Below, piece by piece: positions 8,209 through 17,362 of a DNA stretch of 64,000 nucleotides. Source of the stretch: Halalkalirubrum salinum. GTDB lineage: Archaea > Halobacteriota > Halobacteria > Halobacteriales > Haloferacaceae. Position 1 is the stretch's first letter, and every line of letters begins with the position of its first letter. The position numbers and the translations under genes were made by a program. Where the stretch lies: contig NZ_SRSG01000024.1 of assembly GCF_005543295.1 (NCBI RefSeq), positions 62,001-126,000 of the forward strand. Direction: 5' to 3'. Below the pieces are notes generated by a model that worked only from the letters and a program-made list of their open reading frames with translations, was not told the origin of the DNA and did not search any database.

Positions 8209-9702
8209 ATGGTCGATACTGACTCACCTAACAGACGGCGACGGACTGGCGTGTCCCGACGGCGATTTGTCCAAGCAGCGGGCGCATCCGGCATTACAGT
8301 CGGACTCGCCGGCTGTCTCGGGGGCAACGGAAACGGTGGCAACGGAAACGGTGGTAACGGAAATGGTGGCAACGGAAACGGTGGCGACGACGAGGCGGTT
8401 GTCATCACCGCCGATCAGAATTTCCAAGATATCGAAGACGAGATCCAAGAGGCGCTGTGGGACGCCGGGTTGGACAACGACATCGAGATAACGGTACAGG
8501 CAGGGGATTTCGAGACCGACAGCCGGCGTGACGCGTACACGTCTGCACTCGATGCGGGCCGATCGGACCCCGACATCTTCATGATGGACAGCGGCTGGAC
8601 GATCCCGTTCATCGTCCAGGATCAGCTACTCAACCTCCAAGAGAACCTTTCGAGCGACGTGCTCGATCGCGTCGAAAACGACTACCTACCGTCAACGGTC
8701 GATACGGCCGTAGATCCAGATAGCGGTGACCTGTACGCACTGCCGTTTTTCCCAGACTATCCGGTCATGCAGTACCGCAAGGATCTGGTCGAAGACGCTG
8801 GCTACGATACTGAGGACTGGCAGACGACCCCAGTGTCCTGGGAAGAGTTCTCACAGATTGCCGCTGACGTCCAAGAACAGAACTCCGAGGAGATCGAGTA
8901 CGCGTTCACGACGCAGGCAGCGCCATACGAGGGACTCGCGTGCTGTACGTTCAACGAGACAATGTCGAGCTTTGGCGGGGCATTCTTCGGCGGCCGGGAG
9001 AACCTCTTCGGCCCGATCGGTGATCGGCCGATTACCGTCGAAGAAGAACCAGTGATCGAGACGCTCCGCGCGATGCGGACGATGATTCACGGCCAAGACG
9101 ACGAGTACGCCCTCGAAGGGTATGAGCAGATCGCACCGGAAGCGATCCTCCAGTGGACCGAAGAGGACGCCCGTGGCCCCTTTACCGATGGCAATGCGGT
9201 GTTTCACCGCAACTGGCCGTACGCGGTCATCATCAACGGCGCGGACGATGCATTCGGCGAGGACCTGGGAACGATGCCGCTGCCGTACGGCGTCGAAGAG
9301 AGCGAATCCGACTACGAGGGCCTCGGCGGCAGTCGCGCGGCCCTCGGTGGCTGGCACCTCGCAATCAACCCCAACAGCGAGGACATCGAGGATTCGGTTG
9401 CAGTGCTCGAGGCGTTCTCCGATCGGAGTGTCATGCAGCGGGTCTTCGAACTCGGCGGCAACATTCCGCCGATTCTCGACGTAATGAACGACGCCGATCG
9501 CGACGAACTCGGGACGATCGGTCGCTATATCGACTCACTACAGTACACTGGCGAGCGGACGGTTCCGCGGCCGGTCACCGAGGTGTGGCCGACCCAGGCG
9601 CCGTTCATTTACCAGGAGGTTAACGACGCGTACTCACAGACGACTGCTCCAGACGAAGCGATGTCGAACCTCGCCAACCAGCTCGAGCAGTCCGAACAGT
9701 AA
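8209..9702 (+). CDS. Sugar ABC transporter substrate-binding lipoprotein
   Basis: A 497-residue extracellular solute-binding protein of the maltose/trehalose class. The N-terminus has a twin-arginine motif (SRRRF, residues 16-20), a hydrophobic stretch and the lipobox LAGC with Cys36, so it should be exported folded by Tat and lipid-anchored. A Gly/Asn linker made of four GNGNG units follows (DNA repeat at 8323-8382). The mature part reads as a family 1 binding protein (DIFMMDSGWTIPFIVQD, FFPDYPVMQYRKDL). It heads an operon with two permeases and an ATPase. The exact sugar cannot be told from sequence. Confidence 0.88.
   Translation: MVDTDSPNRRRRTGVSRRRFVQAAGASGITVGLAGCLGGNGNGGNGNGGNGNGGNGNGGDDEAVVITADQNFQDIEDEIQEALWDAGLDNDIEITVQAGDFETDSRRDAYTSALDAGRSDPDIFMMDSGWTIPFIVQDQLLNLQENLSSDVLDRVENDYLPSTVDTAVDPDSGDLYALPFFPDYPVMQYRKDLVEDAGYDTEDWQTTPVSWEEFSQIAADVQEQNSEEIEYAFTTQAAPYEGLACCTFNETMSSFGGAFFGGRENLFGPIGDRPITVEEEPVIETLRAMRTMIHGQDDEYALEGYEQIAPEAILQWTEEDARGPFTDGNAVFHRNWPYAVIINGADDAFGEDLGTMPLPYGVEESESDYEGLGGSRAALGGWHLAINPNSEDIEDSVAVLEAFSDRSVMQRVFELGGNIPPILDVMNDADRDELGTIGRYIDSLQYTGERTVPRPVTEVWPTQAPFIYQEVNDAYSQTTAPDEAMSNLANQLEQSEQ
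8323..8382 (+). repeat. Four tandem 15-bp units coding GNGNG linker
   Basis: The unit GGCAACGGAAACGGT is repeated four times with two silent T changes in the third copy. It codes the flexible linker behind the lipid-anchored Cys of the binding protein. Copy number could vary by replication slippage. Confidence 0.85.
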
Positions 9703-9740
9703 AGTAATAAAAAAATCATTATCTTTTGGTATACGTAGAC

Positions 9741-10763
9741 ATGGCAACAGATCAAGACACTGCTGCGGTCGACAGCGACACCGCAACCGGGGGACTCCTT
9801 CGGCCCATCACCACATGGATGGAAAACCTCAGTGAGGAGGCGTACGCGTACCTCCTTCTCGCTCCGGCGTTTTTCTTTTTGTTCCTCGTTGCGTTTTATC
9901 CGCTCCTCGATACGCTTCGGCTCTCGTTTCTGGTCCAGGAGGGTCGGACCGCCGAGCCGTTCTACGGGATCGGAAACTACGTCGACCTGCTCACCGGTGA
10001 GGCACTGATACGAAGACAAGTACTCGATATCGCGTTTACGAGTTCCTTCCCGTTCATCGAAATGGGTGCACCGTTCTTTAGACAGGCGCTTTTTGTTACG
10101 ATTACGTTCGCCGTCGTCAGTGTCGTGTTGGAGACGCTGATCGGATTTGGCCAGGCGTTGATTCTGGATAAGGAATTCCGTGGTCGGCGCTGGGTTCGCG
10201 TGGCAATCATCATCCCATGGGCGATCCCAGTCGTCATCCAGGCGATGATCTTCTACCTGTTCTTCCAGCCGACTGTTGGCTTCGGAACAGATCTGATGCA
10301 GGCGCTCGGAATATTCGGATCCACACCGCTGAACACGAGCCGCGATTCGTTCATCATTGTCTTGGTGGCCGACGTGTGGAAGACCTCAGCGTTCATGGCG
10401 CTTTTGATACTCGCAGGGCTCCAGAGCGTCGATCGCAGTCTCTACGACGTTGCAGAAGTGTCGGGGGCGTCGACCTGGCAACGCTTCAAGATGATCACGC
10501 TTCCACTCGTGCTGCCAGCACTCATCGTCGCCATGTTGTTCCGAACGATGGACGCGATGCGGATCTACGGCGTCATCGACGCGACTGCCGGGTGTTCGAC
10601 TGTCCCGTCATTGACCTGTGTCGTGGTCGACACGATCTTCCTGCCGCAGTCAGGCGTGATCGGTCTTGCGGCCGCTGCGGCGTTCTTCACTGCCGTCATT
10701 ATCGGCGTGTTCATCAGTGTTTACCTGCTGTTTTTCGCTGATTCAGAAGGAGGGTACTTCTAA
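9741..10763 (+). CDS. Sugar ABC transporter permease (MalF type)
   Basis: A 340-residue inner-membrane permease with about six hydrophobic helices. Near residue 240 it has the cytoplasmic loop EVSGASTWQRFKMITLPLVLPAL, the EAA-type motif that touches the ATPase. The first helix (YLLLAPAFFFLFLVAFYPLLDTLRL) is typical of MalF/UgpA-type subunits. The start at 9741 is preferred over 9726, which adds only MVYVD. The stop overlaps the next start (TAATG), so it is translationally coupled with the second permease. Confidence 0.88.
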   Translation: MATDQDTAAVDSDTATGGLLRPITTWMENLSEEAYAYLLLAPAFFFLFLVAFYPLLDTLRLSFLVQEGRTAEPFYGIGNYVDLLTGEALIRRQVLDIAFTSSFPFIEMGAPFFRQALFVTITFAVVSVVLETLIGFGQALILDKEFRGRRWVRVAIIIPWAIPVVIQAMIFYLFFQPTVGFGTDLMQALGIFGSTPLNTSRDSFIIVLVADVWKTSAFMALLILAGLQSVDRSLYDVAEVSGASTWQRFKMITLPLVLPALIVAMLFRTMDAMRIYGVIDATAGCSTVPSLTCVVVDTIFLPQSGVIGLAAAAAFFTAVIIGVFISVYLLFFADSEGGYF

Positions 10764-11770
10764 TGGCAGCCGAATCACACTCAGACACGGAATACGGGCG
10801 AAGCGGCGAAGAAGAGCCAGACCTCGATCGCGGCCCGATCGAAGCGTGGGCCGCACGATCGATCAAAAACCCCGATCGCGTATACAAGGGGCTGTTCTAC
10901 ACCGCGATGATCGCGTTTCTGTTCACGACGCTGTTCCCATTCTACTGGCTGTTCATGGTTGCGTTGACCCCGTCGGGCAGCCTGCAGAACATCATCCTCG
11001 CGCCGTCGACGTTCGACCCCACGTTGCTCGCACAAGGTGACCTGACGATGGGAACGAACCCAGGCGCATTCGTCGAGATCTTCGAACGACTCCCGTTCCA
11101 CCGCTACATGTTCAACAGCTTCGTGATCGCCACGATCACGACCGTTATTGTGTTGATCGTCTCCAGTCTCGCGGGGTACATCTTCGGACGGCTTCGGTTC
11201 CGGGGCAAAAGCCCGCTGATGTTGTTGGTGCTTTTGGTGTCGTTCTTCCCACCAGCAGCGTTCTTCCTGCCGCTCAACCGACTGTTTAACCGAAATATCG
11301 GGGTTCTTGAACCCATTCTCAGCGACGGAAGCCTCTACAACACGCCGTATGCGATGATCATCCCGTTCAGCGCGCTGTTCATGCCGCTGTCCATTTTCAT
11401 CCTTACGACGTTCTACTCGCAAATTCCTGATGGACTGGAAGACGCCGCACGGATCGAAGGGACGACACGGCTCGGCGCGTTGTTCCGCGTCATCGTTCCG
11501 CTGTCGGCACCCGGCGTTGCGACCGCAGGGGTACTCACGTTCATCGCAGTGTACAACGAGTACTTCTTCTCGCGGCTGATGACCGATCCGGGCGCAGACA
11601 ACTGGGCCCCGATCGTCCGCGGGATTCTCGGCTACCAAGGCCAATACGAGACACTATTTAATCTCATGGCTGCTGCGAGTATCGTCGGCGTCCTACCGGT
11701 TGCGATCCTCGTGGTCGTTGCACAGGAAAAGATTGTCAGCGGGCTCACCGCAGGAGCACTCAAGGAGTAA
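10763..11770 (+). CDS. Sugar ABC transporter permease (MalG type)
   Basis: A 335-residue membrane protein with six predicted helices. It has the characteristic MalG-type start of the domain (TTLFPFYWLFMVALTPSG) and the EAA loop DAARIEGTTRLGALFRVIVPLSAPG near residue 230. It forms the transmembrane channel with the preceding permease. The gene starts within the previous stop codon and is followed after 3 bases by the ATPase gene. The hydrophilic N-terminal 40 residues are acidic, as is usual in halophiles. Confidence 0.88.
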   Translation: MAAESHSDTEYGRSGEEEPDLDRGPIEAWAARSIKNPDRVYKGLFYTAMIAFLFTTLFPFYWLFMVALTPSGSLQNIILAPSTFDPTLLAQGDLTMGTNPGAFVEIFERLPFHRYMFNSFVIATITTVIVLIVSSLAGYIFGRLRFRGKSPLMLLVLLVSFFPPAAFFLPLNRLFNRNIGVLEPILSDGSLYNTPYAMIIPFSALFMPLSIFILTTFYSQIPDGLEDAARIEGTTRLGALFRVIVPLSAPGVATAGVLTFIAVYNEYFFSRLMTDPGADNWAPIVRGILGYQGQYETLFNLMAAASIVGVLPVAILVVVAQEKIVSGLTAGALKE

Positions 11771-11773
11771 ACT

Positions 11774-12958
11774 ATGGCAGACGTAACCCTCGAAAACATC
11801 ACGAAACGGTACGAAGATGTAACGGCAGTCGATGATATGAATCTCGACATCAAACACGGCGAGTTCGTCACCTTCGTCGGTCCATCCGGCTGTGGCAAGT
11901 CGACCACGATGGAGACGATCGCTGGACTCACCACCCCAACCGAGGGGAAGGTGATCATCGGCGGGAGAGACGTCACGAACCTGCCGCCGAAAGATCGCGG
12001 GATCTCGATGGTGTTCCAGAACATCGCGTTGTTCCCGCACATGGACGTCTACGAGAACATCAGCTTCGGACTGCGGCTCCGCAAGTACGACAAAGACGAG
12101 ATCGATCGTCGGGTCGAAAAGGCTGCAGAGGTCGTCCAACTCGGCGGCATGATGGACCGGATGCCCGACGAGATGTCGGGCGGACAGCGCCAGCGGGTCG
12201 CGATCGCGCGGGCGATCGTCCGCAATCCTGACGTGTTCCTCATGGACGAGCCGCTTGCGAACCTCGACGCGAAGCTTCGCGTCCACATGCGGACGGAGCT
12301 CCAGCGACTCCACAAAGAACTCGACACGACGATCATCTACGTCACCCACGATCAGGCGGAGGCGATGACGATGAGCGATCGGATCGCCGTCATCAATGCG
12401 GGGCAGCTCCAGCAGATCGATCCACCGTTGGTCTGTTACAATGAGCCGCAAAACCTCTTTGTCGCCGGCTTTATCGGCTCACCGTCGATGAACTTCGTCG
12501 AGGGACGGATCACAGACAACGGGTTCAACTCCGATGATGTGACCATCCCGTTCAATCCCGCAGCGTACAACCTCTCGACGGGCGCAGACGTGACGCTCGG
12601 TGTCCGCCCAGAGGACGTATTCCTCTCGCGGAACAGCCGCGAGGCCGCAGATCCCACACCACCACTGACGGCGTACACAGACGTCCTCGAACCGATGGGC
12701 AACGAGATCTTCGCGTACCTGAAGTTCGACGAGGAAGCCGAATCAGATATGGAAAAGGGAATTATGCCGGGACAGTTGTTGATTAGCGTTGATCCCGACA
12801 CAGCAATTGAGGAAGAACAGGAGGTCGAAGTCGTTCTCGATCGCGCCAAGACGCACCTCTTCGATACAGCGACCGGCAACGCGATTACCCACCAGATCGC
12901 ACCGATCGACAGCACCGGCGCAGGCGGAGCAGACGCTGAGGTCGGCAGCGACGACTGA
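11774..12958 (+). CDS. Sugar ABC transporter ATP-binding protein (MalK/UgpC type)
   Basis: A 394-residue ATPase with Walker A GPSGCGKST (residues 36-44), the signature MSGGQRQRVAIARA near 134, Walker B VFLMDEPLANLD and the switch His in VTHDQAEAMTMSDRI. The last 150 residues form the TOBE/OB regulatory domain of MalK-like proteins (LGVRPEDVFLS). The C-terminus is acidic. It energises the two permeases encoded just upstream. MalK-type ATPases can sometimes serve several transporters. Confidence 0.92.
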   Translation: MADVTLENITKRYEDVTAVDDMNLDIKHGEFVTFVGPSGCGKSTTMETIAGLTTPTEGKVIIGGRDVTNLPPKDRGISMVFQNIALFPHMDVYENISFGLRLRKYDKDEIDRRVEKAAEVVQLGGMMDRMPDEMSGGQRQRVAIARAIVRNPDVFLMDEPLANLDAKLRVHMRTELQRLHKELDTTIIYVTHDQAEAMTMSDRIAVINAGQLQQIDPPLVCYNEPQNLFVAGFIGSPSMNFVEGRITDNGFNSDDVTIPFNPAAYNLSTGADVTLGVRPEDVFLSRNSREAADPTPPLTAYTDVLEPMGNEIFAYLKFDEEAESDMEKGIMPGQLLISVDPDTAIEEEQEVEVVLDRAKTHLFDTATGNAITHQIAPIDSTGAGGADAEVGSDD

Positions 12959-13047
12959 ACCGATCGATTCGTACATCTGGACTCCGTTTTTATTGCTGGC
13001 GCTTCGGAACGAGACGTTTAACAACTGGTGTAGTGAAATTTTAGACA

Positions 13048-14118
13048 ATGACAGAGGACTCATCGATCGCGGTCGGCATCGTCGGGCTTGGCGGAATCGG
13101 CCACCACCACGCCGAACAATTCGAGGCGCACGACTCGACGCTCGTCGGCGGTATGGATATCAACGAGTCGGCTCGCGAGGACTTCGCCGAAAAGTTCAGT
13201 GTCAAGACGTACGCAGACGCCGATGCGCTGTTCGACCGTGTCGACGCGGTTCTTATCACCACCCCGAACCGCTTCCACGAGGAGTACGCCGTCGCTGCAC
13301 TCGAGGCCGGTCTCGACGTCTTGTTAGAAAAGCCTCTCGCGCACACGCTCGAAAGCGCCGAGCGAATTGCCACTGCAGCAAGCGACGCCGAAGGCTTCTG
13401 CATGGTTGGATTCAACAACCGCTTTTTGAATCCCGTCGAGGTTATCAACGGCTACCAACAAACAGGACGTTTCGGCGACCTCACACACATCGAAGCGAAC
13501 TACGTCCGCCAGCGCGGCATCCCCGGCCGAGGTTCGTGGTTCACCTCGAAGGAGGTCTCCGGCGGTGGCTCGCTCATCGATATTGGCGTGCACGCGATCG
13601 ATCTCGCATTATACGTGCTCGATTTCCCGACCGTCACAGAGGTGTCGGCGGCGACTCGATCGCAGTTTGGAGCCAGCGACGAGTACGCGGCCATCGCCGA
13701 GTGGGGTAAAGATTCGGGTCCAGAAGGGTTCGATGTCGACGACTCTGCCAGCGCGTTCATCCGCACCGACGACGGACCAACGATTTCGCTTGAGGTTGCG
13801 TGGGCAACGAACCGCCCCGACAGCAACGAGTTCATCATCCGTGGAACCGACGCCGGTGCCCGGTTCGATCGCAAAAACCAGACACTCACACTCTACGAGG
13901 CGAGCACGATCGGCAAACAGCATCTTGCAACCACTGAGATTGAAACTCGCAGTCTCAACACGCATCGGGCCGAACAGGCGTACTTCTTTGACCACGTTGC
14001 TCGTGGAGAACAACCCGATCGCAACACGGTCGAGCAAGCGCTGGTCGTCCAACGAGTGATCGACGCGGTCTACCGGTCGTCCGAGGAGGGGCGAGCGATC
14101 CAGCTATCCAGCCCATAA
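13048..14118 (+). CDS. Gfo/Idh/MocA-family sugar dehydrogenase
   Basis: A 356-residue NAD(P)-dependent oxidoreductase. It has the Rossmann motif GLGGIGHHHAEQ near residues 12-23, the EKPLAHTLESAE motif that holds the catalytic Lys, and the substrate-domain segment GGSLIDIGVHAIDLALYVLD with conserved Asp and His. These enzymes oxidise sugars or sugar alcohols at a ring carbon. It is 89 bases downstream of the ABC ATPase and could be expressed with the transporter or from its own AT-rich promoter in that gap. Its substrate is probably what the transporter imports or a derivative. Confidence 0.85.
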   Translation: MTEDSSIAVGIVGLGGIGHHHAEQFEAHDSTLVGGMDINESAREDFAEKFSVKTYADADALFDRVDAVLITTPNRFHEEYAVAALEAGLDVLLEKPLAHTLESAERIATAASDAEGFCMVGFNNRFLNPVEVINGYQQTGRFGDLTHIEANYVRQRGIPGRGSWFTSKEVSGGGSLIDIGVHAIDLALYVLDFPTVTEVSAATRSQFGASDEYAAIAEWGKDSGPEGFDVDDSASAFIRTDDGPTISLEVAWATNRPDSNEFIIRGTDAGARFDRKNQTLTLYEASTIGKQHLATTEIETRSLNTHRAEQAYFFDHVARGEQPDRNTVEQALVVQRVIDAVYRSSEEGRAIQLSSP

Positions 14119-14130
14119 TCAGTCCTGTAG

Positions 14131-14150
14131 ATTTATTCATTCGGTAGTAA
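14131..14150 (+). promoter_or_regulatory. TATA-like box and TrmB-like half-site before the isomerase gene
   Basis: ATTTATT at 14131-14137 ends 24 bases before the ATG at 14162. GTAGTAA, the right half of the motif seen at 6060 and 8146, lies at 14144-14150, here downstream of the TATA. A left half at the expected spacing is absent. An operator role is weakly supported. Confidence 0.3.
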
Positions 14151-14161
14151 TACACCCACGT

Positions 14162-15130
14162 ATGCACATCGGCGTACTCACTGTTCCACTGGGCGATCAA
14201 CCGATCGAGGAGGCGTTTTCGTACCTCGCCGAACTCGGCGTCGATGCCGTTGAACTCGGTGTCGGCGGCTGGCCTGGCGAGGATCACGTCGATCGCCAGC
14301 AGTTTCTCGAAAATAAATCTCGTCGCGACGAGTTAGCAGCGCTATGTGCCGAATACGACCTCGCGGTCAGCGCGCTCGCAACGCACAACAACCCGTTACA
14401 TCCCGAGGAGGATCGCGCTGACCGGGCTGACACCGAACTCCGCGAGGCGATCGAACTCGCCGCCGCGCTGGACGTGGACACGGTCACGTGCTTTTCTGGA
14501 CTCCCGGCCGGTGGGCCGAACGACGAGGTTCCAAACTGGGTGACAGCGCCGTGGCCGACTGACCACGCCGACGCTCACGAATATCAGTGGGAGGTCGCAA
14601 CCGAGTACTGGGCCAATCTCGCGGCGTTTGCCGACAACCACAGCGTCAACATCGCGATCGAGATGCACCCAAACATGTTAGTGTACGAGCCACACGGACT
14701 CGTCCGGCTTCGAGAGGTCACAAACGATCGGATCGGCGCGAACTTCGATCCCTCGCATCTCTACTGGCAGGGAATCGACGTATCCGAGGCGATACGCTAT
14801 CTCGGCGAGCATGACGCGATTCACCACGTTCACGCCAAGGATACCCGCATCTACGAGTCGAACGCCCACGAGAAAGGTGTGCTCGATACGACGCCGTACA
14901 CCGACGAGTCCGATCGCTCGTGGCTGTTCCGCTCGATCGGCTACGGTCATGGCGAGGAGCACTGGAAGGACGTCGTGTCGACGCTGCGAATGGTCGGCTA
15001 CGAGGGGGCACTATCGATCGAACACGAAGACTCGTTAACATCCTCACGGGAGGGTCTGGAAAAGGCGATCGACGTGCTCGGACGGGCGGTATTTTCGACA
15101 GAACCGGGCGAAGCGTACTGGGCGGAGTAA
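14162..15130 (+). CDS. Sugar phosphate isomerase/epimerase family TIM-barrel protein
   Basis: A 322-residue protein of the xylose isomerase-like (AP endonuclease 2) superfamily. Metal-ligand segments appear in order: the Glu of IAIEMHPNMLVYEP, the Asp and His of GANFDPSHLYWQGID, the His of HHVHAKDT and the Glu of LSIEHED. Members interconvert keto and aldo sugars, dehydrate inosose or epimerise ketoses. Between two Gfo/Idh/MocA dehydrogenases, it most likely acts on the oxidised sugar they produce. It is not a DNA repair enzyme by context. Confidence 0.82.
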   Translation: MHIGVLTVPLGDQPIEEAFSYLAELGVDAVELGVGGWPGEDHVDRQQFLENKSRRDELAALCAEYDLAVSALATHNNPLHPEEDRADRADTELREAIELAAALDVDTVTCFSGLPAGGPNDEVPNWVTAPWPTDHADAHEYQWEVATEYWANLAAFADNHSVNIAIEMHPNMLVYEPHGLVRLREVTNDRIGANFDPSHLYWQGIDVSEAIRYLGEHDAIHHVHAKDTRIYESNAHEKGVLDTTPYTDESDRSWLFRSIGYGHGEEHWKDVVSTLRMVGYEGALSIEHEDSLTSSREGLEKAIDVLGRAVFSTEPGEAYWAE

Positions 15131-15175
15131 CCGGCTGCTGGGTAACGCAGTTGAAAGCACCACGACACGTATACA

Positions 15176-16309
15176 ATGACTGAGACGATCGACATCGGCA
15201 TGCTGGGGTATCGGTTTATAGGCAAAGCACACTCGAACGCGCTGGCGCGGCAGGCGATGTTCTTTCCGGACGGGCCGGAAATCAACCGCCATACGCTGAT
15301 CGGCCGCAACGAAGCCGAACTCCGGGAGGCGGCCGATCGGTTTGGATTCGATCAGGTCTCAACCGACTGGGAGGATGCGATCGATTCAGTTGACGTCTTT
15401 TACAACCTCGGGCCGAATCACCTCCACGAGGAGCCCTCGATCGCGGCGCTGGAAGCCGGCGTCCCAGTGCTCTGTGAGAAGCCGCTTGCTCCGACGCTCA
15501 AGACGGCCGAGCGGATGCGCGACGCCGCCGCTGACGCGGCTGTTCCAGCCGGGTGTGCGTTCAATTATCGGTTCGTCCCGGCGATTCAGTACGCGAAGGG
15601 GCTAATCGAGGACGGCGAAATTGGGGAGATTAGACACGTTCGCGGGCGATATCTCCAGGATTGGCTGGTCGACCCAGACGCACCGTGGGCCTGGCGGCTC
15701 GACAAGGAACTGGCTGGATCGGGTGCACTCGGCGATCTTGGGGCTCACACTGTCGATCTAGTCAGGTTCCTCGTCGGAGAGGTGACTGGGGAAATCGATC
15801 GGCTTTCAGGACAGCTTCAGACGTTCGTCGACGAGCGGCCAGTCTACGACGATGACGGCGAGGTCACAGCGCATCGCGAGGTGACGGTGGACGACGCCTA
15901 TACGGCCCAGCTGACGTTTGCAAACGGCGCGATCGGAACGCTCGAAGCCTCTCGGTTCGCGAGCGGTCACAAGAACGACCACACGATCGAAGTCCACGGC
16001 TCCAAGGGCAGCCTGCGATTCTCGCTCGAACGGCTCAACGAACTCGAGGTACTGACCGGCGACGCCCGGGGGTACGAGACGGTGCTTGTCACCGACGAAA
16101 GCGATCCCTACGTCGAGGCATGGTGGCCGCCAGGACACGTCCTCGGGTGGGAACATACATTCGTTCACGAGAATTACGAGTTCTTACACGCTGTGTCGAC
16201 AGGAGATGTACCGGACGTACTCCCCACTTTCGAGGATGGGTACGCGGTTCAGTGTGTTCTTGCGGCGATCGAAGCGTCCGACGAACGTGGTGAACGGGTT
16301 GCCCTGTAG
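15176..16309 (+). CDS. Gfo/Idh/MocA-family oxidoreductase
   Basis: A 377-residue NAD(P)-dependent dehydrogenase. It has the variant nucleotide motif MLGYRFIGKAHSNA at the N-terminus, the catalytic Lys motif CEKPLAPTLKTAE and the Asp/His segment GDLGAHTVDLVRFLVG. It is more similar to the longer GYxFMGKAHSNA subgroup than to the enzyme at 13.0 kb, so the two are unlikely to be a recent duplication. It ends the sugar gene run. No recognisable glycoside hydrolase or kinase is in this operon. Confidence 0.85.
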   Translation: MTETIDIGMLGYRFIGKAHSNALARQAMFFPDGPEINRHTLIGRNEAELREAADRFGFDQVSTDWEDAIDSVDVFYNLGPNHLHEEPSIAALEAGVPVLCEKPLAPTLKTAERMRDAAADAAVPAGCAFNYRFVPAIQYAKGLIEDGEIGEIRHVRGRYLQDWLVDPDAPWAWRLDKELAGSGALGDLGAHTVDLVRFLVGEVTGEIDRLSGQLQTFVDERPVYDDDGEVTAHREVTVDDAYTAQLTFANGAIGTLEASRFASGHKNDHTIEVHGSKGSLRFSLERLNELEVLTGDARGYETVLVTDESDPYVEAWWPPGHVLGWEHTFVHENYEFLHAVSTGDVPDVLPTFEDGYAVQCVLAAIEASDERGERVAL

Positions 16310-16514
16310 CCAAAGGGCCACGTAAGATATAAAAGACACTGTGATGTGTGTTGGATGCCGATCGATCAGGTAGGTTGACTCTGAGCGAATTACCACGGGG
16401 CGGGTGCCGGTAAGTTTCTGCTTGTTATCGGTTAAATACTCAGAACGAGAGAGGAATGTCCAAGTCAGAGATTTGGTGTCTGTATTGAAGGATTCACTCA
16501 TCGACGGTCGCCAG

Positions 16515-17120
16515 CTAGTCGTCGCCCACTACCTCGGCTGGCGTGTTGATGGTCATATCCACATCCTGATCGAGAGAGACGAACGTGTAGACAGGGGCTC
16601 GCCGTGCCCATTCATCGATCTGGTCCCGATCGAAATTCTCACCGTCAACCTCAATCTCGGCGGTAAGGTTTTTGAAGACGGAGTCGGCTGCTTCGAGTCC
16701 TTTGAGACTGAACAGCACTGCCGGATCGAAATCCGTCCGGACGCGCGTTTGGAGATGATCGATCGCCACGCCATTGGCAGCGGCGTTGATACTGATTCCG
16801 ACGTTGATACAGGCAGCCAGCGCCGACAGTGCCGCTTCGACTGGTTCGATGCGGTCGATCCCGCCAACCCATCCGCCAGCGTCTAACACTTCCTTCCAGG
16901 CACCGTACGGAACCGTGTATTCGCGTGTTTCACGAGCGATCGTCTCGCCACCGAGTTCGTAGCTGTCGATTTTTGCCAGGCTGTGTGCGGCTGTCCCTTC
17001 GTAGGTTGCAGACGCCCCTAGGCCAAGCTGGACAGCTTCGGGATTCGTTGCGGCGTGTGCAGCAAACCCCTCGAGTGTTTCGAGGTCGATACCGTGTGAT
17101 AGTTGTCGTTCTTCGGTCAT
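16515..17120 (-). CDS. OsmC family protein
   Basis: A 201-residue protein of the OsmC/Ohr fold. The central helix PVEAALSALAACINVGISIN holds the first conserved Cys. The second helix, where peroxidase members have another Cys, reads RAPVYTFVS without one, so classical two-Cys peroxidase activity is doubtful. I recall the same in some halophile relatives. It is cytoplasmic, and the gene stands alone with about 200 bases of non-coding DNA on each side. Confidence 0.8.
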   Translation of the reverse strand: MTEERQLSHGIDLETLEGFAAHAATNPEAVQLGLGASATYEGTAAHSLAKIDSYELGGETIARETREYTVPYGAWKEVLDAGGWVGGIDRIEPVEAALSALAACINVGISINAAANGVAIDHLQTRVRTDFDPAVLFSLKGLEAADSVFKNLTAEIEVDGENFDRDQIDEWARRAPVYTFVSLDQDVDMTINTPAEVVGDD

Positions 17121-17362
17121 GGTGTTTTCTCTCTTGCCGATAAGAGAATTGTTTGTCCTCTTTCGGCATAGATAATTTTATATCCAAAGATGATGTAGCT
17201 AATTCTTGGAAATTCGGCAGTGGCGGGGGTTTTCCCAGCTACTGCAAAAACACCACCCGCTGCAATCCTGTGCGCTCGGAGTCTGAAGCGATCCTGTAGA
17301 TACTAGGTATTTCAGTCAACAACTGAAGGAAACACAATCGTTCAAACCTTTCCGCAGAAATC

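Noticed and set aside
16310..16514. 205-base gap after the second Gfo/Idh/MocA gene, searched for tRNA or small RNA
   Set aside because: No cloverleaf, A/B-box-like or strong hairpin pattern could be recognised by eye.
16515..17120. Missing second Cys in the OsmC protein as an anomaly
   Set aside because: I recall haloarchaeal OsmC relatives with the same change, so it is not unusual for the subgroup.
17220..17275. Imperfect inverted repeat (GCAGTGGCGGGGGTTTT against AAAAACACCACCCGCTGC)
   Set aside because: Several mismatches and a loop of about 16 bases. It may be a terminator for the regulator gene but is too imperfect to list as a feature.
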